Part shown: positions 1 through 5,549 of the stretch, in pieces
Layout of the letters: every line of letters starts with the position of its first letter
How positions within the stretch are numbered: position 1 is the first letter of the stretch
NCBI GenBank assembly: GCA_021839095.1
Contig: JAKCBU010000096.1
Location: 1-5,549, forward strand
Direction of reading: 5' to 3'
Source: Pseudomonadota bacterium
Lineage (GTDB): Bacteria > Pseudomonadota > Gammaproteobacteria > Acidithiobacillales > Acidithiobacillaceae
DNA length: 5,549 nucleotides
Translations under genes and position numbers: made by a program
Notes under the pieces: model-generated
The model's input: the letters and a program-made list of their open reading frames with translations, nothing else
What the model was told of the DNA's origin: nothing
The model's database searches: none

Positions 1-918
1 GCGGCCCGCAATTTCCGGCCGGGACAGTTTTTCCGTTTGCAGACCTTCGAGAGTCACAGCCCGGTCGTGGATGGTACCCGCTTACAAGTACCGGTGCTGA
101 CCGTCAGCGGTGCGGGGGTGGAAGGCGACGCGGTGCGCCTCATGATCCTGCAGTGGGGCACCGGACCGCGTCTGGTGGGACGTCTGCAACCGGGCGACCC
201 TCTGATACTCATGGGGCCGACCGGTGCACCAACCGATATCCCCAGCGGCAAGACCATACTGGTGGTCGCCGGACGCTGGGGTGCGGCGGTGATGCTGGAT
301 ATCGGCCCGGCCTTGCGGGCGGCGGGCAACCGCGTGCTCTATGTGGCGGCACTGGGCAAAGCCAGCGAACTGGATCACCAGGCGGAGCTGGAAGAGGCCG
401 CGGATCAGATCATCTGGTGTACGGGCAGCGGCCCATTGATCGAGACCCACCGCCCGCAGGACCTCAGTGTCGAGGCCAGTGACATGGTGGCCTTGCTGCG
501 CGCCTATGGGGCTGGTGCGCTGTCCGGACAGACCGCGCCGGGCGATGCGGGGATAACGCTGACCAATGTGGATCGCCTGATGGTCATGGGGTCCACCGGC
601 TTGCTCAAGGCCTTTCAGCAGGCCCTCCAGGGGGAGTTGCAGCCCTATTTCCGAGCTGATCTGGAGGCCACCGCCACGGTGGGCAGTCCCATGCAGTGTA
701 TGCTCAAAGGCGTCTGCGCCCAGTGCCTGCAGTGGCAGATCGATCCGGAGACGGGGCAGCGCACCAAGGCGGTGTTCTCCTGCGCGCAGCAGGATCAGCC
801 CCTGGCCTGGGTGGATCTGGACAACCTCACCGCCCGGCAGAGTCAGAATCGCCTCCTGGAAAGGATTTCCAGCCAGTGGCTGGATCACGTAATGCGCGGG
901 GGAAACGAAGGTTCATAG
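1..918 (+). CDS. FAD/[2Fe-2S] oxidoreductase, C-terminal part (PyrK/ferredoxin-reductase-like), 5' end missing
   Basis: The reading frame is open from base 1, so this is the last 305 codons of a longer protein. A TTG at 37 lies inside the flavin-binding motif and is not the real start. Fragment residues 6-10 read RPGQF, and a GDPLILMGPTG stretch follows near residues 67-77; both are typical of the FAD domain of ferredoxin reductase-like proteins. Residues 83-105 form the expected beta-loop-helix for NAD(P) binding, but the loop reads AGRWGAA rather than a plain glycine-rich GGGxG. Four cysteines at fragment positions 233, 239, 242 and 261 (C-x5-C-x2-C-x18-C) resemble the [2Fe-2S] ligands of the dihydroorotate dehydrogenase electron-transfer subunit. 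From memory, this C-terminus also occurs fused behind GltD-like dehydrogenases in autotrophic proteobacteria. A soluble cytoplasmic electron-transfer role is inferred; the substrate is unknown. No functional tie to the pilus genes is evident. Confidence 0.75.
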   Translation, partial: AARNFRPGQFFRLQTFESHSPVVDGTRLQVPVLTVSGAGVEGDAVRLMILQWGTGPRLVGRLQPGDPLILMGPTGAPTDIPSGKTILVVAGRWGAAVMLDIGPALRAAGNRVLYVAALGKASELDHQAELEEAADQIIWCTGSGPLIETHRPQDLSVEASDMVALLRAYGAGALSGQTAPGDAGITLTNVDRLMVMGSTGLLKAFQQALQGELQPYFRADLEATATVGSPMQCMLKGVCAQCLQWQIDPETGQRTKAVFSCAQQDQPLAWVDLDNLTARQSQNRLLERISSQWLDHVMRGGNEGS

Positions 919-1062
919 AATGCGTTCGACTTAAACGGTCGCAGCTCTCCCTCCTTACTGCTTGCGGGTACGGGTGTTGCGCAAATGGCAACTACGACGT
1001 CCGTTTTGACGAAGGCCGGTCCATCACGTTGGCCAAAAAAGTCTTTGGAGGACAATCCGACT
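919..1062 (+). other. Intergenic gap between oxidoreductase and mshE
   Basis: This 144-base stretch contains no convincing gene. A frame continuous with mshE reaches back to an ATG at 985, but that start lacks a good ribosome site and would add 26 residues that do not look like the family. A TTGACG at 1006-1011 resembles a -35 box, but no matching -10 box lies 16-18 bases downstream. A short palindrome, TTGCGCAA, sits at 977-984. No hairpin with a T-run was seen after the oxidoreductase stop, so read-through into mshE cannot be excluded. Confidence 0.5.
1047..1052 (+). promoter_or_regulatory. Ribosome binding site of mshE
   Basis: GGAGGA lies 10 bases before the ATG at 1063. It decides the start against the upstream in-frame ATG at 985. 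The protein from 1063 opens MASRLQKIRLGDLL, matching the expected N-terminus of MshE/GspE-type ATPases. Confidence 0.8.
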
Positions 1063-2766
1063 ATGGCATCTCGTTTACAAAAAATCCGTCTGGGTGATCT
1101 TCTGGTTCAGAACGGCATTATCACCTCCGCGCAACTGGATATGGCGCTCACCCAGCAGCGGGAAAGCGGGCGCAAGCTCGGGCAGGAACTCATTGCCCAA
1201 CACTTGGTGACCGAAGAAGACCTGTTAAACTTTCTCGCCAGACAACTGCATCTGGAGCGCATCGATTTATCCCGGCAGGCATTGGATCCGCAGTTGGTGT
1301 CGCAACTTCCAGAATCTTTGGCGCGGCGTTATCGGGCCATACCACTGCGGGACCAGGGTGAGCGCTACGTGGTGGGTATGGCCGACCCCACCGATTTGCC
1401 GGCTTTGGACGCCATTTCCCGTGCCATGGGCAAACCCGTGAAGTTGGCGCTGATTTCCGAAACGGAGTTGCTGCGCGTTCTACCTCAGTTGTACGGCGCG
1501 GTCAGCAAAAGCGCCGAACTGCGGGACGCGCTGGGCGACACGGTAAACACTTCAGCCCCACCGCCCTTGCTGGAAAGCAGCGCGGAAGATGCGCCCGTGG
1601 TACGCCTCCTCAATGCCGTCTTTACGGATGCCGCCCGTCTGCAAGCCTCTGATATCCATTTTGAGCCGGAAGAATCAGGCTTGCGGGTGCGTTTGCGCGT
1701 GGATGGTGTTCTGCGCGAGCACCTGCGCCTGGACAGTCGCTTAACGCCGCTGATTGCTTCCAAACTCAAAGTCATGGCTAATCTGGACATCGCCGAACGG
1801 CGCCTTCCTCAGGATGGACGCATGCATCTCGCGCTGGAGGGCAAGGCCTATGACGTTCGCATGGCCACCATGCCCGTCCAGGACGGGGAAAGCGTGGTCC
1901 TGCGCCTGCTGGATCAGCAAACGGTATTGCTGCGCTTTAATGAACTCGGAATGCCTCGCAACATTGAGACCAGCCTGCAGGACATCATGCACCGTCCGTA
2001 CGGATTGTTCCTGGTAACCGGTCCCACCGGATCAGGTAAATCCACGACGCTGTATGCGGCACTGAATGAGATCAACAGTGTAGAGCGCAAGATTTTCACC
2101 GTGGAAGATCCTGTGGAATACCGTCTTCAGGGCATCAGCCAAGTACAGGTGCATCCCCGTATCGGGCTCGATTTTGCGCGGGTGTTGCGCACCATCCTGC
2201 GCCAGGATCCCGATGTCATCATGGTGGGCGAGATCCGCGATCATGAAACCGCAGAAATCGCCGCGCGCGCCGCCCTGACCGGCCATCTGGTACTGGCTAC
2301 CCTCCACACCAACGACGCCGTGGGCGCCTTTACACGCCTACAGGAACTCGAGGTGGAACCCTTTCTGATCGGGTCGGCGGTGCTCGGGGTCATGGCGCAA
2401 CGCCTGGTGCGTCGTATCTGCCCGTCCTGCAAGGCCGAGGACAAGGAGGTCAGCCCCGCAGAACGCGCGGCTTTTGCCGATCGGCTCGGCGTGCCTCCCG
2501 ACTTCGTCACCTTCTTTCGCGGCAAAGGCTGCAACACCTGCAACTTCACCGGATATCGCGGTCGGCAACCGGTTTTCGAGTTGATCCGCATGGCGCCATC
2601 CCTCCGCGCGGCCATTCTCGGCAATAGCCGTGCAGCACTACTTGAGGCCGCCAACCGGCAACAACAGTTCACTTTATTACGCGAAGAGGCCATGCGCCTG
2701 GTTTGGGAGGGCATAACCACCCTGGCAGAAATGGTGCGGGTGACCAGCGACGCGGAGGGGCACTGA
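1063..2766 (+). CDS. mshE: MSHA-type pilus assembly ATPase (GspE/PilB family)
   Basis: This cytoplasmic hexameric ATPase powers polymerisation of type IV pilins. The protein is 567 residues, normal for MshE. Two 24-residue motifs at 9-32 (RLG...Q) and 38-61 (KLG...Q), separated by exactly five residues, match the MshEN c-di-GMP-binding layout. An N2 domain follows with SDIHFEP at 196-202 and LPQDGRM at 248-254. The catalytic core has Walker A GPTGSGKST at 320-328, the VEDPVE Asp box at 347-352, Walker B DVIMVGEIRD with Glu390, and the His box GHLVLATLHTND at 407-418. Two CxxC pairs (453/456 and 490/493) form the zinc-binding element of extension ATPases, so this is not a PilT-type retraction motor. 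The stop overlaps the next start (TGATG), as expected for a coupled ATPase-platform pair. A type II secretion GspE is less likely because prepilin genes follow in msh order. Confidence 0.9.
   Translation: MASRLQKIRLGDLLVQNGIITSAQLDMALTQQRESGRKLGQELIAQHLVTEEDLLNFLARQLHLERIDLSRQALDPQLVSQLPESLARRYRAIPLRDQGERYVVGMADPTDLPALDAISRAMGKPVKLALISETELLRVLPQLYGAVSKSAELRDALGDTVNTSAPPPLLESSAEDAPVVRLLNAVFTDAARLQASDIHFEPEESGLRVRLRVDGVLREHLRLDSRLTPLIASKLKVMANLDIAERRLPQDGRMHLALEGKAYDVRMATMPVQDGESVVLRLLDQQTVLLRFNELGMPRNIETSLQDIMHRPYGLFLVTGPTGSGKSTTLYAALNEINSVERKIFTVEDPVEYRLQGISQVQVHPRIGLDFARVLRTILRQDPDVIMVGEIRDHETAEIAARAALTGHLVLATLHTNDAVGAFTRLQELEVEPFLIGSAVLGVMAQRLVRRICPSCKAEDKEVSPAERAAFADRLGVPPDFVTFFRGKGCNTCNFTGYRGRQPVFELIRMAPSLRAAILGNSRAALLEAANRQQQFTLLREEAMRLVWEGITTLAEMVRVTSDAEGH
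2754..2758 (+). promoter_or_regulatory. Ribosome binding site of mshG
   Basis: GGAGG lies inside the last codons of mshE, seven bases before the ATG at 2766. It fixes that start over any earlier in-frame codon and allows independent as well as coupled translation. Confidence 0.8.
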
Positions 2767-3989
2767 TGGCACGTTTTCGCTATCGTGCCCGCGATGATCA
2801 CGGACAGCTCCGCGAGGGCATCATGGATGCCGGAGAAGGCGCGATGGTCGCACAGACCTTGCGCAGTAACCAGCTCATTCCCATCACCGTGGAAGAGTTG
2901 CGCGAAGGCGTTCGTATCGAACAGTTGTGGAGTCGACTCAACAGGCGACCCATCAGCCGCTCCGACCTCGCCCTTTTTACCCGCCAGCTCTACGCCCTGT
3001 TGCACGCGGGCATTCCGGTACTCAATGCCATAGAAGGCCTGATCAGCAGCCATGGTCCACAGACCCGCCTCGGCGAAATACTTCTCCAGGTACGGCGTAC
3101 GCTCGGCGACGGTCAGCCGCTCTCCGTCGCCCTGGCCGCTTACCCCAAGGTCTTCCAGCCCCTGTTTCTTCGTCTGGTAGAAGTCGGCGAGACCACCGGC
3201 AATCTCGACAAGGTATTGCTGCAACTCTCCGGTTATCTTGAACGGGAGGACATCACCCTCGCCCGTATTCGCCAGGCCTTTCGTTACCCGCTTTTCGTGG
3301 CCATCGCTTTGAGTGTCGCCATGGTCATTCTCAACATCATGGTCATTCCCGCTTTTGCCAAACTGTTCGCCAACGCCCATATCACCCTGCCCATTTTTAC
3401 CCGTATGCTCATCGCCTTCAGCAACTTTACGGTCGCCTGGTGGTGGCTGATCCTCATGGTCGTCATTGCCGCCACTTATGGTTTTCGCCTCTTCCTTCGC
3501 CAAGCACACGGTCGCTGGCTGTGGGATCGTTTTCTTTTGCGCACCCCTATTTTTGGCCCGCTGATACTGGAAGACGCCATGGCCCGCTTCGGCAGAACCC
3601 TCCAGCTTGTTTCCGGCGCCGGCGTGCCGATTCTGAAGGGCATGGAACTGGTCATTGGCGCCGTACGCAACCGCTTCATAGAGGATCGCCTGGATGCGCT
3701 CCCCAGGGCCATTCTGCGTGGCGAAAGCCTGCACAGTAGCGCCACCGCCACCGGGCTTTTCCCGCCCCTGGTCCTGCAAATGCTAAAGGTCGGCGAGGAA
3801 ACGGGCGGGCTCGACGAAATGATGGGCGAGGTGGCGGGCTATTATGAGCGTGAGGTGGAAAAAAAGGTGGACAACCTTGCCGCGCGTATCGAACCGATCA
3901 TGGTGGTGATCATGGGCGGCTTGGTATTCATTCTCGCCGCCGGCATTTACCTGCCGATGTGGGACATGGTGAAAATGGTCAAGCAGTAG
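2766..3989 (+). CDS. mshG: MSHA-type pilus inner-membrane platform protein (GspF/PilC family)
   Basis: This polytopic inner-membrane protein links the cytoplasmic ATPase to the growing pilus. It has 407 residues, the usual MshG length. Two T2SSF repeats are visible. The first runs roughly from residue 75 to 197 and contains FTRQLYALLHAGIPVLNAIE and the LVEVGETTGNLDKVL motif. The second runs roughly from 275 to 397 and contains the parallel FGRTLQLVSGAGVPILKGME and MLKVGEETGGLDEMM motifs. Probable membrane segments are 176-196, 223-240 and 378-399, the standard three-helix topology. The N-terminal MARFRYRARDDHGQ resembles the opening of GspF-like proteins. The start overlaps the mshE stop by one base, so the two are almost certainly co-transcribed. 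The symbol rests on the neighbourhood; by sequence alone PilC or GspF naming would also fit. Confidence 0.9.
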   Translation: MARFRYRARDDHGQLREGIMDAGEGAMVAQTLRSNQLIPITVEELREGVRIEQLWSRLNRRPISRSDLALFTRQLYALLHAGIPVLNAIEGLISSHGPQTRLGEILLQVRRTLGDGQPLSVALAAYPKVFQPLFLRLVEVGETTGNLDKVLLQLSGYLEREDITLARIRQAFRYPLFVAIALSVAMVILNIMVIPAFAKLFANAHITLPIFTRMLIAFSNFTVAWWWLILMVVIAATYGFRLFLRQAHGRWLWDRFLLRTPIFGPLILEDAMARFGRTLQLVSGAGVPILKGMELVIGAVRNRFIEDRLDALPRAILRGESLHSSATATGLFPPLVLQMLKVGEETGGLDEMMGEVAGYYEREVEKKVDNLAARIEPIMVVIMGGLVFILAAGIYLPMWDMVKMVKQ

Positions 3990-4031
3990 CCGGATCGTTA
4001 AAAATACCCAATTAAACCTAGTCATGGCATA

Positions 4032-4060
4032 TGGACCCTCGTTCCGGGGGATGGTATCAT
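4032..4060 (+). promoter_or_regulatory. Candidate sigma-70 promoter of the major pilin
   Basis: TGGACC (4032-4037, four of six matches to TTGACA) is followed after 17 bases by TATCAT (4055-4060, five of six to TATAAT). TG at 4052-4053 forms an extended -10 element. Transcription would begin near 4067, leaving a leader of about 50 bases before the ATG at 4120. A second AT-rich candidate, TATAGAAT at 4071-4078, has no -35 partner. A separate promoter makes sense because the major pilin must be made in far greater amounts than the ATPase and platform protein. This was judged by eye only. Confidence 0.45.
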
Positions 4061-4068
4061 GAGACTCT

Positions 4069-4095
4069 GTTATAGAATGTTACAAAAAATGTTAC
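4069..4095 (+). repeat. Short direct repeats in the pilin leader
   Basis: AATGTTAC occurs twice, at 4076-4083 and 4088-4095, with a period of 12 bases. A third related GTTA core lies at 4069-4072, ten bases before the next. The cores fall near one helical turn apart, just downstream of the proposed transcription start. They could be an operator or a leader RNA element, or they may be chance in an A/T-rich patch. Confidence 0.4.
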
Positions 4096-4107
4096 CTCGC
4101 AGACTCC

Positions 4108-4115
4108 AAGGGAGG
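4108..4115 (+). promoter_or_regulatory. Ribosome binding site of the major pilin
   Basis: AAGGGAGG precedes the ATG at 4120. The purine-rich core is strong but ends only four bases before the start codon, slightly closer than usual. No other ATG in this frame fits a normal prepilin leader. Confidence 0.75.
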
Positions 4116-4119
4116 CGTC

Positions 4120-4599
4120 ATGCAAAAGAATTCCAGTGAACAGGGTTTCACCCTGATCGAACTCATCGTGGTCATCGTCATTCTCGGCATCCTCGCCGCC
4201 TTCGCCATTCCGCGTTTTGTCAATCTGCAGAACGATGCGCGGCGCAGCGTGTTGCAGGGCGTTTCCGGTTCTCTGCAAGCCGCATCGGCGCTGGCCTACA
4301 GCAAGGCGCTGGTAAGCACGCCTGTTCAGACGGGGACCAGCGGCACCATTTCCGTCCCCGGGGCTGGCGCTAACGGCACGGTGGCCCTGGCCTATGGCTA
4401 TCCCACAGGCGCCAGCATCTCCACCATGCTTCAGGACACCACCAATTTTGGTGTGAGTGCCAACACCGCGAACGCGACGTTCTGGCCTACCTCGGCCGGC
4501 AACTCTGCTAAATGCAACGTGGTGTATACGGCGGCCACCAGCTCTGTGGGTACCGGAGCGACGCCTACGGTAGTGACGACCTCCACCGACTGCTCCTGA
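4120..4599 (+). CDS. mshA: Major type IV prepilin, MshA-like
   Basis: This is the likely main structural subunit of the pilus, 159 residues. A nine-residue leader ends in Gly9, and prepilin peptidase should cut before Phe10 in the class IVa motif G|FTLIELIVV. Glu5 of the mature protein, needed for assembly and methylase recognition, is present. The hydrophobic helix continues to IPRFVNLQNDAR. Cys132 and Cys158 bracket a C-terminal loop and probably form the disulfide of the pilin D-region. The 117 residues after the first Arg-Arg contain only two Lys and two Asp, with no Glu or Arg, and are rich in Thr, Ser, Ala and Gly. This is unusual and may fit an acidic exterior. The gene has its own candidate promoter and a strong hairpin behind it. 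The assignment as major rather than minor pilin is inferred from position and expression signals. Confidence 0.85.
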   Translation: MQKNSSEQGFTLIELIVVIVILGILAAFAIPRFVNLQNDARRSVLQGVSGSLQAASALAYSKALVSTPVQTGTSGTISVPGAGANGTVALAYGYPTGASISTMLQDTTNFGVSANTANATFWPTSAGNSAKCNVVYTAATSSVGTGATPTVVTTSTDCS

Positions 4600-4620
4600 T
4601 CGTTTACCGGCAGAGGGTAG

Positions 4621-4651
4621 CAAGCCAGGGAGCCTTCCGTTCCCTGGCTTG
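4621..4651 (+). terminator. Strong stem-loop after the major pilin (partial terminator or RNA stabiliser)
   Basis: CAAGCCAGGGA at 4621-4631 pairs perfectly with TCCCTGGCTTG at 4641-4651. A further G-U and C-G pair in the loop would leave five unpaired bases. The stem is eleven perfect base pairs, but the following bases (4652 onward) contain no T-run, so full intrinsic termination is doubtful. It lies 22 bases after the pilin stop and about 9 bases before the next ribosome site. A role in reducing read-through or protecting the pilin mRNA 3' end is inferred. Confidence 0.6.
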
Positions 4652-4658
4652 TCCGTTG

Positions 4659-4664
4659 TAAGGA
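4659..4664 (+). promoter_or_regulatory. Ribosome binding site of mshC
   Basis: TAAGGA ends one base before the ATG at 4666, too close to serve it, and 13 bases before the in-frame ATG at 4678. The second start is therefore preferred although its spacing is long. Both give the same mature pilin after leader cleavage. Confidence 0.5.
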
Positions 4665-4677
4665 CATGGACGGGCAA

Positions 4678-5121
4678 ATGGCTGACCGCGGCTTTACTCT
4701 CATTGAAGTCATCGCCGTCCTGATCATAGCCGGTATCCTGGCGGCGCTGATTTTGCCGCGCTTCATGGGGATAGGGGGCTACAGCGCCAATGCTGCGCAG
4801 GGAGATGTTATTACTGCGGCACAATATGCGCGGCAGTCGGCCTTGCTGGGCAGTGGCAACATCATCGTGAGCATTCAGGGGAGTAGTGTGACGGTGCAAA
4901 ACAGCGCCGGGCAAAACCTGCCGGTCCCTGGCGGCAAGGGCTACCCCATCACCATCCCGGCCAGCGCCCAGGCCAGCGCTACCCTCACCTTCACCAGCGC
5001 CACCGGCAGCGTGGCTAATGCCACCCAAACCAGCAGTATCACCCTCGTCGACGGTGGTGGCGAAAGCCGCACGGTGTGCATCTCCCCCACCGGATTGGCC
5101 TATGCCGGACCGTGCGCATGA
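4678..5121 (+). CDS. mshC: Minor type IV prepilin, MshC-like
   Basis: The protein has 147 residues from this start, or 151 if translation begins at 4666. The leader MADRG is cut before FTLIEVIAVL, with Glu5 of the mature protein present and a hydrophobic helix through ILPRF. Downstream, the pattern GDVITAAQYARQSAL matches the second part of the helix seen in MshC and GspH-like pseudopilins, where an AxxxAQxxA-like segment is usual. Cys134 and Cys146 near the C-terminus probably form a disulfide. The outer domain is again poor in charge: four charged residues in the last 95. Its place directly after the major pilin matches the msh A-C-D order. As a minor pilin it would prime or cap assembly. 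The stop overlaps the next start by four bases (ATGA). MshC rather than another minor pilin is a likely but not certain call. Confidence 0.75.
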   Translation: MADRGFTLIEVIAVLIIAGILAALILPRFMGIGGYSANAAQGDVITAAQYARQSALLGSGNIIVSIQGSSVTVQNSAGQNLPVPGGKGYPITIPASAQASATLTFTSATGSVANATQTSSITLVDGGGESRTVCISPTGLAYAGPCA

Positions 5122-5549
5122 GTACCGCGGCGTTGGGGGCGAAGGGGGAAGATCGAGGTGTCACCCTCATCGAACTGGTGATAGGCATGGCCTTGATGGG
5201 CTTTCTGGCTGCACTCATCATCCCCGTGGTCTGGTATGGCCGCTTTGGTGCCAATCCCATGCCGACGGCGCAGGCCACGGCGATCGCCCAAAGTACGCTG
5301 GAGACCGCGATGACGGCCTCATACGCACAGCCTTTCCCTAACTGCAATTGCACTATCTCGTGCAATCCGCCGCCATCTAGCCAAAATGATTATGGTGTCG
5401 CTGTCGCCTGTAGTGCCTCTGTGTTAAGCGGGGCCACGGCAGAATACCTGACCGTTCAAGTGACCGGCCCCAGCGGGGCGGACATCACCCTGGGGGCGTG
5501 GCGCACAAAATATATTTTTAGTAGTGCTGCTGCCCCCGGGAACGGCAAC
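5118..5549 (+). CDS. mshD: Minor type IV prepilin, MshD-like, 3' end missing
   Basis: The frame opens with ATG overlapping the mshC stop and runs without a stop through all 144 codons to the window edge, so the C-terminus is outside. The leader is 14 residues and ends EDRG, with cleavage before VTLIELVIGM; the first mature residue is Val instead of the usual Phe, and Glu5 is kept. The hydrophobic helix runs to about residue 40. The following GANPMPTAQATAIAQSTLETAM resembles the MshD pattern in which a polar break is followed by an AxxLAQxxLE-like helix. Cysteines at 76, 78, 82 and 98 form an unusual C-x-C-x3-C cluster plus one more. No good ribosome site precedes the start, so translation probably depends on coupling to mshC. 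An in-frame GTG at 5112 is an alternative start. Family placement rests on order and the helix pattern. Confidence 0.65.
   Translation, partial: MSTAALGAKGEDRGVTLIELVIGMALMGFLAALIIPVVWYGRFGANPMPTAQATAIAQSTLETAMTASYAQPFPNCNCTISCNPPPSSQNDYGVAVACSASVLSGATAEYLTVQVTGPSGADITLGAWRTKYIFSSAAAPGNGN

Noticed and set aside
82..888. Minus-strand open frame of 268 codons opposite the oxidoreductase
   Set aside because: The + strand frame has FAD-domain and cysteine motifs running off the window edge, while the opposite frame shows no recognisable domain.
977..984. TTGCGCAA palindrome upstream of mshE
   Set aside because: An eight-base palindrome is expected by chance at this scale, and no promoter is evident around it.
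1033..1048. CCAAA/TTTGG inverted repeat touching the mshE ribosome site
   Set aside because: The stem is only five A/T-rich pairs and would be too weak to block ribosome access convincingly.
985..1062. N-terminal extension of mshE starting at ATG 985
   Set aside because: No ribosome site precedes it, the extra 26 residues do not resemble the family, and GGAGGA sits correctly before the ATG at 1063.
2241..3779. Long minus-strand open frame of 512 codons opposite mshE and mshG
   Set aside because: It lies antisense to two clearly recognised genes. Its translation is low-complexity and Gly/Asp/Gln-rich, with no family resemblance, as expected from mirror frames in GC-rich coding DNA.
4025..4040. 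Sigma-54 promoter beginning TGGCAT before the major pilin
   Set aside because: The GG at 4026-4027 has no GC doublet at the required ten-base distance; the bases there are CT.
4036..4050. Possible terminator of mshG at CCC...GGG
   Set aside because: Only about three G-C pairs form and no T-run follows. The stretch overlaps the better-supported promoter spacer.
4057..5028. Minus-strand open frame of 323 codons across both pilin genes
   Set aside because: It covers the promoter, two pilins and the hairpin, and its Gly/Arg/His-rich translation resembles no protein. It is a shadow of the pilin codon usage.

Overview
The window looks like chromosomal DNA from a GC-rich proteobacterium. I suspect an acidophilic chemolithotroph such as an Acidithiobacillus relative. 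That is inferred from two things: the type of upstream oxidoreductase, and the striking lack of charged residues in the exported pilin domains. The taxonomic placement is tentative. All genes lie on the + strand.

Layout. Positions 1-918 are the 3' end of a flavin- and iron-sulfur-dependent oxidoreductase whose start lies outside the window. A 144-base gap follows. Then comes a compact type IV pilus assembly module of the MSHA kind: an assembly ATPase (1063-2766, MshE-like), a polytopic platform protein (2766-3989, MshG-like), a 130-base promoter region, a major-pilin-like gene (4120-4599, MshA-like), a stem-loop in the next gap, and two minor pilins. The first minor pilin is MshC-like (4678-5121). 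The second is MshD-like (5118 to the window end) and is cut off by the edge.

How the parts work together. Prepilins are inserted in the inner membrane, cleaved by a prepilin peptidase and polymerised. The ATPase, acting through the platform protein, drives polymerisation. The ATPase carries two tandem 24-residue c-di-GMP-binding motifs, so pilus extension is probably controlled by that second messenger. The ATPase and platform genes overlap by one base and the two minor pilin genes by four, which suggests translational coupling. The abundant pilin appears to have its own promoter and a downstream hairpin that could lower expression of the minor pilins.

Compared with the Vibrio order E-G-F-B-A-C-D, F and B are absent between the platform and pilin genes. 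No tRNA, rRNA, CRISPR, insertion sequence or phage signal was seen. I see no wholly new system. The most interesting points are the reduced msh layout, the charge-poor pilins, the C-x-C-x3-C cluster in the last pilin, and the repeat-bearing leader of the major pilin.
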